Part shown: positions 1 through 5,546 of the stretch, in pieces
Layout: every line of letters begins with the position of its first letter
Position numbering within the stretch: the first letter of the stretch is position 1
NCBI GenBank assembly: GCA_030917105.1
Contig: JAUPVI010000009.1
Span: 1 to 17,195, forward strand
Direction of reading: 5' to 3'
Source: Candidatus Babelota bacterium
GTDB taxonomy: Bacteria > Babelota > Babeliae > Babelales > JAUPTZ01
DNA: 17,195 bases
Made by a program: the position numbers and the translations under genes
The notes under the pieces: model-generated
The model's input: the letters and a program-made list of their open reading frames with translations, nothing else
The model's database searches: none
What the model was told of the DNA's origin: nothing

Positions 1-20
1 AACTGTTCCAAGGAGAATGC

Positions 21-2009
21 ATGGAGCTATTAAGTTATCTAACTATGTTTGTGTCAGTGTCCGTGATCGGGATGATGACCACATTTATTATGTTCGGCAT
101 GATAGCCCGGCGAGCAGTTACCGATACAAAGGTGGCAAAAATCGGTCTTCTCATTCGCCAGGGTGCGATGGCCTTCTTGAGAAAAGAATATACAATCTTA
201 CTAGCAGTTATCGCTGTGGCGTTTGTGGCTTTAACACTTGTGTTTAACCTTCTTGCCGCTGGCGCTTATGTTGTGGGTGCTTTGTCATCCATGCTGGCAG
301 GCTTTATCGGCATGCGTGCGGCTACTATCGCTAACGAACGTACCACTATGGCGGCAAAAGATGACGGTGAATACGCTGCTTTCTTGACGGCGCTGTTTGG
401 TGGATCGGTTATGGGCTTTGTTGTTGCTTCGTTGGGGCTCTTGGGTCTTGGTGGCCTTTTCTACTTCTTTGTAGGCAGCGGTGCTGAAAACTTTATTCAG
501 TTGGTTACCTGCTACGGTCTTGGTGCGAGCTCTATTGCGCTCTTTGCTCGGGTTGGCGGCGGTATTTTTACCAAAGCAGCTGACGTTGGCGCTGATCTTG
601 TTGGCAAGGTAGAAATGGGTATTCCTGAGGATGACCCTCGCAATCCAGCGGTTATTGCTGACAACGTAGGTGACTGTGTTGGTGATACTGCCGGTATGGG
701 TGCTGACATTTTTGAGTCGTATGTTGGATCGTGTATTGCTGCAATGGTTTTGGCTTTTGAAGGGCATGCGGGGAACTTGTTGTACGTGAGTTTGCCGATC
801 GTGCTGTCAGCCATTGGTCTTATGGGTTCTGTTGTAGGACTTCTTTCTGTTTTTGTTGTCCGTACAAAATTATCCGCAATGTTGCATAACGCGACCTATG
901 TTGCGATTGCGCTTTTCGTTGCTGGCGCCTATAAATACATTATGTACACTGGCCTTGAAATGGCGTTGTTTTATTCGGTGCTTCTTGGTGGTGTTTCCGG
1001 AGTAGTGGTTGGGTTGTTGACTGACTATTACACAAGCGGCAAGCCGGTACGTGAACTTGCGGAAGCATCTCAATCTGGTGCGGCGACGAATCTTATTTAC
1101 GGTCTTGCTCTGGGCTACGAATCGATTGTGTTTTCTGTTATGGCTCTTGCTGGTGTGATTTACCTTTCATTTGTATATGGTGGTGGATTATATGGCGTAT
1201 CTATTGCCGCGGTATCAATGCTTGCGACGGTTGGTATTACGATGTCGGTTGACGCGTATGGTCCAATTGCTGATAACGCTGGTGGTTTCTCTGAAATGGC
1301 TGGCCTTGGTTCAAAAGTTCGTGAAATTACCGACCGCCTTGATGCGCTTGGAAACACGACCGCGGCTCTTGGCAAAGGTTTTGCTATCGGCTCTGCTGCA
1401 TTGGCCTCACTTGCTATGTTTGCGGCATACTGCAAAACAGCTGGTGTTGCGTACCTTGACCTTTTGAACCCGGTTATCATTTCCGGTCTCTTTATCGGTG
1501 GCGTAATGCCATACTTGATCTCTGCCTTGACTATGCGTTCGGTAGGATCTGCGGCATGGAAGATGGTTGAAGAAGTTCGCCGTCAGTTCAAGGAAATCCC
1601 AGGACTTATGGAAGGTAAGGCTGAAGCTGACTATGAACGTTGTATTCAAATCAGTACAACGGCAGCGCTTAAGGAAATGTTCCTTCCTGCTATGCTGACT
1701 ATCCTTTCCCCAATTGCAGTGCGTTTGATCTTCGGGGCTTCTGGTAAAGAAGCTTTAGGCGGTTTCCTTGCTGGTGCGACCTTATCTGGCATCCTCCTTG
1801 CTCTTTCGATGGCAAATGGTGGTGGCGCATGGGATAATGCGAAGAAATACATTGAAGCAGGCAACTTTGGCGGTAAGGGCTCTGAGGCTCATAAAGCTGC
1901 GGTTGTTGGCGATACGGTTGGGGACCCATTCAAAGATACATCTGGTCCTTCACTGAACATCTTGATTAAGTTGATGTCGATTATTTCGTTGCTTATTGCG
2001 ACTCTATAA
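21..2009 (+). CDS. hppA: Membrane-bound ion-translocating pyrophosphatase, K+-dependent type
   Basis: This integral membrane enzyme hydrolyses pyrophosphate and uses the energy to pump Na+ and/or H+ out of the cytoplasm. The 662 residues form many hydrophobic helices and the length is normal for the family. Active-site motifs are intact: DVGADLVGKVE at 188-198, DDPRNP at 204-209, DNVGD at 214-218, and GDTVGDPFKDTSG near the C-terminus. The GNTTAALGKG segment (444-453) has Ala at 448 and Gly at 451. The K+-independent subfamily has Lys and Thr there, so this belongs to the K+-dependent class. DIFES (229-233) places the gate Glu as in Thermotoga-type Na+ pumps, but the pumped ion is not proven. 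AGGAG at 11-15 supports the ATG at 21. The promoter lies outside the window, and a terminator-like hairpin follows the stop. Confidence 0.97.
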   Translation: MELLSYLTMFVSVSVIGMMTTFIMFGMIARRAVTDTKVAKIGLLIRQGAMAFLRKEYTILLAVIAVAFVALTLVFNLLAAGAYVVGALSSMLAGFIGMRAATIANERTTMAAKDDGEYAAFLTALFGGSVMGFVVASLGLLGLGGLFYFFVGSGAENFIQLVTCYGLGASSIALFARVGGGIFTKAADVGADLVGKVEMGIPEDDPRNPAVIADNVGDCVGDTAGMGADIFESYVGSCIAAMVLAFEGHAGNLLYVSLPIVLSAIGLMGSVVGLLSVFVVRTKLSAMLHNATYVAIALFVAGAYKYIMYTGLEMALFYSVLLGGVSGVVVGLLTDYYTSGKPVRELAEASQSGAATNLIYGLALGYESIVFSVMALAGVIYLSFVYGGGLYGVSIAAVSMLATVGITMSVDAYGPIADNAGGFSEMAGLGSKVREITDRLDALGNTTAALGKGFAIGSAALASLAMFAAYCKTAGVAYLDLLNPVIISGLFIGGVMPYLISALTMRSVGSAAWKMVEEVRRQFKEIPGLMEGKAEADYERCIQISTTAALKEMFLPAMLTILSPIAVRLIFGASGKEALGGFLAGATLSGILLALSMANGGGAWDNAKKYIEAGNFGGKGSEAHKAAVVGDTVGDPFKDTSGPSLNILIKLMSIISLLIATL

Positions 2010-2030
2010 TAACTTCTGGTTTACAATTTT

Positions 2031-2067
2031 AAAGAGGCCTGCCTGATTCTACCGGGTGGGCCTCTTT
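2031..2067 (+). terminator. Terminator-like hairpin after hppA
   Basis: AAAGAGGCC (2031-2039) and GGCCTCTTT (2059-2067) form a perfect 9-bp stem with a 19-nt loop, 21 nt after the hppA stop. The T-rich end sits inside the stem and no long T run follows, so it may be a weak terminator. Its right arm overlaps the -35 box of the next promoter. Confidence 0.6.
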
Positions 2068-2094
2068 GACGTATTAGGTACATTCTAGTACGCT
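2066..2094 (+). promoter_or_regulatory. Sigma70-type promoter for the 2164 gene
   Basis: TTGACG (2066-2071), a 17-nt spacer, then TACGCT (2089-2094). The same boxes with the same spacing recur at 2733 and 4219, each ahead of a related gene, which is much stronger support than one match to consensus. The -35 box overlaps the 3' arm of the hppA terminator. Confidence 0.65.
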
Positions 2095-2163
2095 CATTAG
2101 GTTGGCGTGAGTAAGAAATCGCTTTCCTGCTAAGGTTTTTTAGTTTCAATCTGGGGCTTGTGT

Positions 2164-2703
2164 ATGAGGATTTTGGGTATAAATTCTTCTTGGATTTCTC
2201 TTTATGTCGCAATTGTCGGACATGCTCATGTGGCATATCCGGCGAGCCCGAGTGCGGTACCAGCCAGGTACGTAGAATGGGCCTCTAAAAATCCAGGGCT
2301 CTGCTCAAAAATGTGGTGGGGTGGGGAGATTATTTCGCTTGGCGGACTTGTGTATTCTGGCATTATGTTTAGCAAAATGTGGCCTATTTATGCGCGGATG
2401 CTCGAGCTGCAGGCCGATATTACTATTGCAAAGGCAGCCCAAAAAGAAGGGCATGTTTTGGTGCTAGGCTTTGCGCTTGGGCAAGAAAAGGAAAAGCTTG
2501 CGTCTTTGCGGAAACATGCTTTCGGCGGTATGGCCGCAGCCTATGTGGGAGTCGCCCTTGCACTGTATGCTAATTATGTTGCTACAGGCGAGACTTCTAA
2601 TTCTAATTGGCGGGATGATGCTGATGCGCTCAAATTGGGGGCAAGCTACCGGATGGTACTCGGTGAGGATAGAAAATGGCGCAGCGAACCTATTGCTATC
2701 TAG
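2164..2703 (+). CDS. Small exported membrane protein A (signal-TM-helix-TM layout)
   Basis: No named family is recognised. The 179-residue product has an N-terminal hydrophobic segment (roughly 1-25) that could be a signal peptide or anchor. Then follow a KMWWGG motif leading into membrane segment 1 (about residues 50-72), a charged helical linker, membrane segment 2 (about 120-138, ending in LYANYVATGE), and a polar C-terminal tail. A K-x-W-[WC]-G-G motif before TM1 and a Y-x-x-TG motif after TM2 also occur in the proteins at 2834 and 4320, so A looks like a distant member of one family with them. ATG 2164 is preferred because GGGG at 2153-2156 lies 7 nt upstream. An in-frame TTG at 2158 would be too close to that site. 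A truncated copy of this gene lies at 3410. Confidence 0.8.
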   Translation: MRILGINSSWISLYVAIVGHAHVAYPASPSAVPARYVEWASKNPGLCSKMWWGGEIISLGGLVYSGIMFSKMWPIYARMLELQADITIAKAAQKEGHVLVLGFALGQEKEKLASLRKHAFGGMAAAYVGVALALYANYVATGETSNSNWRDDADALKLGASYRMVLGEDRKWRSEPIAI

Positions 2704-2737
2704 TCGGTTTCGTCTGGAGCGCAGGCATCTTTTTGAT
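2402..2737 (+). repeat. Source copy of a 336-bp direct duplication (second copy 3417-3752)
   Basis: The last 100 codons of gene A plus 34 bp beyond its stop recur at an offset of exactly 1015 bp with no indels. In the coding part I count 21 base differences in 300, about 93% identity. Homology ends at the -35 box of the B promoter on this side and at the edge of the insertion-like DNA on the other. Confidence 0.93.
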
Positions 2738-2761
2738 GTGTTGGATATATTTTATTACGCT
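2733..2761 (+). promoter_or_regulatory. Sigma70-type promoter for the 2834 gene
   Basis: TTGATG (2733-2738), a 17-nt spacer, then TACGCT (2756-2761). The box pair and the spacer sequence closely match the promoter at 4219 ahead of the paralogous gene. The start point should fall near 2768, leaving a leader of about 65 nt. Confidence 0.65.
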
Positions 2762-2776
2762 ACTTTTCTGGCTGGC

Positions 2777-2815
2777 AACTAAAAAACAAGCCTGAAACCA
2801 ATAGTTTCTTTAGTT
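2777..2815 (+). promoter_or_regulatory. Structured 5' leader of gene B
   Basis: AACTAAA (2777-2783) can pair with TTTAGTT (2809-2815), and inside it GAAAC (2794-2798) pairs with GTTTC (2804-2808) across a CAATA loop. The same nested structure is at 4263-4301 at the same distance from the start codon. One base difference there (GAAAC to GAGAC) keeps pairing through a G-U wobble. A role in mRNA stability or translation is inference. Confidence 0.45.
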
Positions 2816-2833
2816 TTCCTTTAAAGGGCATAT

Positions 2834-3370
2834 ATGAAAAAAATAATTTTAATGGTTGTTTCGCTCATTGTTGCAGTCGCAAGTGTTGGTACGACATATG
2901 GCACCGGTTCCCCAGGTGATTTCCTAAAGTTTGATAAAGGGCATGAGGTTGCTAGGTCGACTGTTGAGTTTTATAAAAAAGTTTGGTGCGGTGGTGCCGG
3001 CGTTGTTATGCTTGCTGCTGCTTACAATTGGTTTTTTTTGTATAAATTAGAATTAACTCAGCAGCGTGTTGTAGAGTTGAAAAATGAAATTCCGGCGGTA
3101 GAGGTAGCACTGCAAAACGTCGCTCAAGCTGATGAATCTACTACTGATGCAGACGGCACTGTGACAAGTGAGGAAACTCAGTTGGATACCCTTGAGTCTT
3201 TGCAAGAAGAATTGGCAGAGGAAGAAGCCAATCTCGCTCGTTATAAAAAGAAATGTTACATGTCCTTGGCAGTGGTGCTCGCTGGTTTTTGTGTAGATTA
3301 CTTTGCTATCTACAAAATAACAGGAAGTCCCTTCACCTACCTCAAGGGTAAATCGATAACTCCGATCTAA
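2834..3370 (+). CDS. Small exported membrane protein B (signal-TM-coiled coil-TM)
   Basis: This 178-residue protein is of unknown function. It starts MKKIILMVVSLIVAVAS, a clear signal peptide. KKVWCGG then leads into membrane segment 1 (about residues 53-72). A highly charged, probably coiled-coil linker runs from about 73 to 137 and contains DESTTDADG and repeated Glu/Leu heptad-like spacing. Membrane segment 2 (about 138-157) is followed by IYKITGSP. It is a clear paralog of the protein at 4320. AAAGGG (2823-2828) sits 5 nt before the ATG, embedded in the palindrome CCTTTAAAGG. The gene has its own promoter. Its expected terminator is cut short at 3377-3396, so transcription probably runs into the truncated A copy downstream. 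Confidence 0.87.
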   Translation: MKKIILMVVSLIVAVASVGTTYGTGSPGDFLKFDKGHEVARSTVEFYKKVWCGGAGVVMLAAAYNWFFLYKLELTQQRVVELKNEIPAVEVALQNVAQADESTTDADGTVTSEETQLDTLESLQEELAEEEANLARYKKKCYMSLAVVLAGFCVDYFAIYKITGSPFTYLKGKSITPI

Positions 3371-3376
3371 ATATAG

Positions 3377-3396
3377 CAAAAGGGGGCTTCATTGAG
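3377..3396 (+). other. Half terminator: rearrangement junction after gene B
   Basis: This stretch matches the left arm and loop of the terminator after the paralog (4846-4867) except for a small deletion in the arm. The right arm CAGCCCCC is missing. GGGGTAAAAT follows, and the same ten bases occur in the leader of gene C at 4949-4958. About 20 bp later the truncated copy of gene A begins. The breakpoint therefore lies inside a terminator hairpin. Confidence 0.65.
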
Positions 3397-3409
3397 GGGT
3401 AAAATTCGG

Positions 3410-3718
3410 ATGTTTGTTGAGCTCCAGGCCGATATTACTATTGCAAAGGCAACCCAAAAAGAAGGGCATATTTTGGTACTAGGCTTTGCGCTTAGGCAAG
3501 AAAAGAAAAAGCTTGCGCCTTTGCGGAAACAGGCTTTCGGCAGTATGGCCGCAGCCGATGTGGGAGTCGCCCTTGCACTGTGGGCTAATTATGCTGCTAC
3601 AGGTGAGACTTCTAATTCTAATTGGCGGAATGATGCTGATGCGCTCAAATTGGGGGGAAGTTACCGGATGGCACTCGGTGAGGATAGAAAATGGCGCAGC
3701 GAACCTATTGTTGCCTAG
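3410..3718 (+). pseudogene. 5'-truncated copy of gene A
   Basis: The remaining reading frame (102 residues from ATG 3410) matches the last 100 residues of gene A. It lacks the signal peptide, the WWGG motif and membrane segment 1. It keeps the charged linker, membrane segment 2 with a YAATGE end, and the polar tail. Comparing codons with gene A, 15 changes alter the residue and only 4 are silent, close to what neutral drift gives. No copy of the TTGACG/TACGCT promoter precedes it. GAGGGG at 3394-3399 could act as a weak ribosome site 10 nt before the ATG, and transcription could come from gene B through its damaged terminator. A residual membrane-inserted product cannot be excluded. Confidence 0.75.
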
Positions 3719-3809
3719 TCGGTTTTGTCTGGTGCGCAGACACCCCGTTGATTTAAGTGCTGATATTTGCGATTTTTGGTCACGGGTCAGTTGATTGTAG
3801 TGTTTGTGT

Positions 3810-3852
3810 ATAGTGCCCTTTTTTAGTTTTCTAAGCCGAAAGAGGGCACTAT
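3810..3852. repeat. Inverted repeat / terminator-like hairpin
   Basis: ATAGTGCCCT (3810-3819) pairs with AGGGCACTAT (3843-3852), extendable by G-U pairs, and TTTTC follows on +. It could stop transcription coming from the truncated A copy or be part of one end of the inserted element. Confidence 0.6.
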
Positions 3853-3918
3853 TTTCATCTGGCCCAATCCAGGTAAATTATTGATTCTTATTTCACGATA
3901 TAGCTAATTCGCAAATCG

Positions 3919-4082
3919 CTATCGGCGGGTTGTACTTCGGAATTGAACTGGCTCATGAATAAGCGCAGAAAGGCCCATTCCTTGCTACTTCTTTATCTTT
4001 CTATAGACCGTGCGCTTGCTGATTTTCAACTTTATGGCCCCTAAATTTTGCCGCAAATTACTTGCTCTAAAATTGTGGCCAT
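3919..4082 (-). pseudogene. Broken transposase N-terminus (helix-turn-helix)
   Basis: Read on the minus strand from ATG 4082, the frame gives MATILEQVICGKI and then a stop. A neighbouring frame continues from 4038 with AIKLKISKRTVYRKIKK, a stop at 3988-3986, then QGMGLSALIHE and a stop at 3921-3919. Joined together, this follows the plan of ISNCY/IS481-like transposase N-termini: a Val-Ile-x-Gly helix, an Ala-rich helix, I-S-x-R-x-V/Q-x-R recognition helix, then a G-x-x-x-L-x-H turn. The catalytic DDE part is absent. The assignment rests on pattern recognition of about 45 residues and needs a profile search. Confidence 0.45.
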
Positions 4083-4107
4083 TGTAACCTCTCGCTCGCT
4101 ATATAGC

Positions 4108-4159
4108 ATGTCACTCCTTTTCTGTTTTTGTTTCAAAGCAACAGTTTAAGGAGTGACAT
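4108..4159. repeat. 12-bp inverted repeat followed by TTTTC
   Basis: ATGTCACTCCTT (4108-4119) pairs perfectly with AAGGAGTGACAT (4148-4159), and TTCATTTT follows on +. Its downstream flank resembles that of the hairpin at 3810-3852 (ATTTTCAT then TGG). It lies on the 5' side of the broken transposase and may belong to an IS end. Confidence 0.65.
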
Positions 4160-4197
4160 TTTCATTTTGGTAGAGTTGTGACAATATCACGTTGGTA
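4153..4197 (+). repeat. Two tandem GTGACA-type repeats, 25-bp period
   Basis: The 20-mers at 4153-4172 and 4178-4197 share GTGACA at the left, TCA in the middle and TTGGTA at the right (16 of 20 positions). A related copy (CACTATTTTCATCTGG) is at 3847-3862 and a looser one (TGATATTTGCGATTTTTGG) near 3760-3778. Iterated motifs at the edges of an element fit transposase-binding sites, but this is inference. Confidence 0.5.
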
Positions 4198-4218
4198 AGA
4201 CAGAACCCGGACATTGCT

Positions 4219-4247
4219 TTGACGTATTGGATATATTTTGTTACGCT
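4219..4247 (+). promoter_or_regulatory. Sigma70-type promoter for the 4320 gene
   Basis: TTGACG (4219-4224), a 17-nt spacer, then TACGCT (4242-4247). It is nearly identical to the promoter at 2733-2761, including the AT-rich spacer, and the matching continues through the leader to the start codon. Confidence 0.67.
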
Positions 4248-4262
4248 AGTTTTCTGGCTGGT

Positions 4263-4301
4263 AACTAAAAAACGAGCCTGAGACCAATAGTTTCTTTAGT
4301 T
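4263..4301 (+). promoter_or_regulatory. Structured 5' leader of gene B'
   Basis: AACTAAA (4263-4269) pairs with TTTAGTT (4295-4301), and GAGAC (4280-4284) pairs with GTTTC (4290-4294) around the loop CAATA. It is the counterpart of 2777-2815, again ending 18 nt before the ATG. Confidence 0.45.
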
Positions 4302-4319
4302 TTCCTTTAAAGGGCATAT

Positions 4320-4829
4320 ATGAAAAAAATGATTTTGATGGCTGTTTCGCTTGTTGTGGCGGTTGCTGGAATTAGCTCATCTGTTAAGGCAGAAACCCAC
4401 TTAACAAATAGTCCTGAAGACGTTGCTCTGCGCCAATCTTATAACAAAGTTTGGTGGGGTGGCATGGGAACTTTGGGGGTTGCTGCTGCTTATCAATGGT
4501 TTGTTGTGATAAAAATACAATCAATCCAGAAGCGTATTGTAGAGTTGAAAAACGAAATTGCCGCGGCAGAAGCAGCAGAATCGCAAAACGTTACTGAAAT
4601 TGATGAATCTACTACGGATGCAGATGGCGTTGTGACAAGTGATGAAGCTGAGTTAGACACTCTTGAGTCTTTGCAAGAAGAATTGACACAAGAAGAAGCC
4701 AAACTCGCTAGTTATAAAAAGAAAAGTTACGTCGCTGCGGCGGTAGTGTTTGCTGGTCTTGCTGCATTTTACACTGCTAACTACAAGGTAACCGGAAATC
4801 CTCTTGAGTCGTGGCGCGAAATTAAATAA
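4320..4829 (+). CDS. Small exported membrane protein B' (signal-TM-coiled coil-TM)
   Basis: This 169-residue paralog of the 2834 product has unknown function. A signal peptide (residues 1-24, ending VKA before ETH) is followed by NKVWWGG and membrane segment 1 (about 47-66). A charged linker of about 60 residues, rich in Glu/Lys/Ala with coiled-coil character, contains ESTTDADGVVTSDEAE. Membrane segment 2 (about 137-155) then leads to NYKVTGNP. The linker is the best conserved part between B and B', so it probably carries the function, perhaps pairing with itself or a partner. AGGG at 4311-4314 lies 5 nt before the ATG. The gene has its own promoter and a complete strong terminator, so it is a single-gene unit. 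Confidence 0.87.
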   Translation: MKKMILMAVSLVVAVAGISSSVKAETHLTNSPEDVALRQSYNKVWWGGMGTLGVAAAYQWFVVIKIQSIQKRIVELKNEIAAAEAAESQNVTEIDESTTDADGVVTSDEAELDTLESLQEELTQEEAKLASYKKKSYVAAAVVFAGLAAFYTANYKVTGNPLESWREIK

Positions 4830-4845
4830 CTCAGATTTAAAAAAT

Positions 4846-4880
4846 CAAAAGGGGGCTGCTCATTGAGCAGCCCCCTTTTG
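4846..4880 (+). terminator. Strong intrinsic terminator after gene B'
   Basis: A perfect 16-bp stem joins 4846-4861 (CAAAAGGGGGCTGCTC) to 4865-4880, with a 3-nt loop. The right arm ends CCCCCTTTTG and TT follows. Because the left arm starts CAAAA, it may also work on the other strand. It lies 16 nt after the stop codon. Confidence 0.93.
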
Positions 4881-4959
4881 TTATAACCGCTTGTTTTTAC
4901 TCCCTGTGCTTTGCCATACTGAAAGTAGGACGGGGTTTCTTGTATACAGGGGTAAAATC

Positions 4960-5544
4960 ATGAAAAAGCCTTTTATAATCGCACTAATTCCTTTTTTCTT
5001 GCAAGGAGCAGCGGGAAATTTTTCCGTGAAGCAGAGTGTGGAGTTTGTGCCCGATTCAGCGAATCCATCTTTGCGTGCAAAGGCTGGTGCCTGGGTGTTG
5101 AATCATCCGCGGATTGTAACTGCTGGGATTGGTGGCTTTTTGGCAAATGATGTATGGGGAGGAGTGAAGGACTTCAGAAAAATGAAAAAATATACGCATG
5201 ATTTGGCTGCCATTGAAGAGGCCCGGGTTGCATTGCCTGAAGATAGGAAAAAGGTACTTAACTCAATGCGTGATGATCTTAAAAGCGCAAATCGTTGGGT
5301 GAAAATTCGATTGGCATTACGTGCCCTTTTCGGTACTGCCAGCGCTACAGCTCTCGGGTTTCTCTGGCATAACCGACATAAAGGCATCAAAGTTCTTCGA
5401 GACAATGCTAAGAACAAAATCGTTGCCATTGACCTCAAGTTAGCTGCTCTGGACAACGATCCAGCGAATGCTGAAGAACGGATTAAATTACAGCAGGCGC
5501 GACGCGTACTTGATGGTGAGCTGGCATATCTGGAGAAGCAATAA
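4960..5544 (+). CDS. Exported membrane protein C (signal-TM-helix-TM-helix)
   Basis: This 194-residue protein has no recognised family. ATG 4960 is chosen over a farther in-frame ATG at 4891 because it gives a clean signal peptide (MKKPFIIALIPFFLQGAAG) and has AGGGG at 4948-4952, 7 nt upstream. After the signal comes a short mature segment, a hydrophobic stretch around residues 50-62 followed by VWGG, a charged helix, a second hydrophobic stretch around 118-135 ending in LWH, and a long Lys/Glu/Ala/Leu helix to the end. The layout repeats that of A and B with an added C-terminal helix, but sequence similarity is slight. TTGTTT at 4891 and CATACT at 4915 could be a weak promoter. The stop codon lies 2 bp from the stop of the convergent gene. 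Confidence 0.82.
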   Translation: MKKPFIIALIPFFLQGAAGNFSVKQSVEFVPDSANPSLRAKAGAWVLNHPRIVTAGIGGFLANDVWGGVKDFRKMKKYTHDLAAIEEARVALPEDRKKVLNSMRDDLKSANRWVKIRLALRALFGTASATALGFLWHNRHKGIKVLRDNAKNKIVAIDLKLAALDNDPANAEERIKLQQARRVLDGELAYLEKQ

Positions 5545-5546
5545 TA

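Larger units (their letters stand above)
3753..4205. mobile_element. Decayed insertion-sequence-like remnant
   Basis: This is the only stretch near 500 bp without an intact gene. It interrupts the spacer that joins A to B in the first gene pair: matching spacer sequence stops at 3752 and resumes near 4206. Inside are two hairpins (3810-3852 and 4108-4159), repeated GTGACATTTTCAT-like motifs near both ends, and a minus-strand stretch that reads as a broken helix-turn-helix transposase N-terminus. The combination suggests a relic of an IS with an ISNCY/IS481-like transposase. Exact ends and family are not proven from sequence alone. Confidence 0.45.

Noticed and set aside
285..767. Long minus-strand frame inside hppA
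   Set aside because: It is the shadow of a strongly conserved gene, and its translation has no recognisable domain or ribosome site.
3486..3794. Frame overlapping the truncated A copy in another phase
   Set aside because: The same shadow frame exists over gene A (2471-2782) because the DNA is duplicated. No ribosome site or protein-like composition supports it.
3753..4205. CRISPR array
   Set aside because: Repeats are few, diverged and unevenly spaced, with no regular spacers and no cas genes.
4891..4959. ATG 4891 as start of gene C
   Set aside because: The added 23 residues precede an obvious signal peptide, and the AGGGG site fits only ATG 4960.
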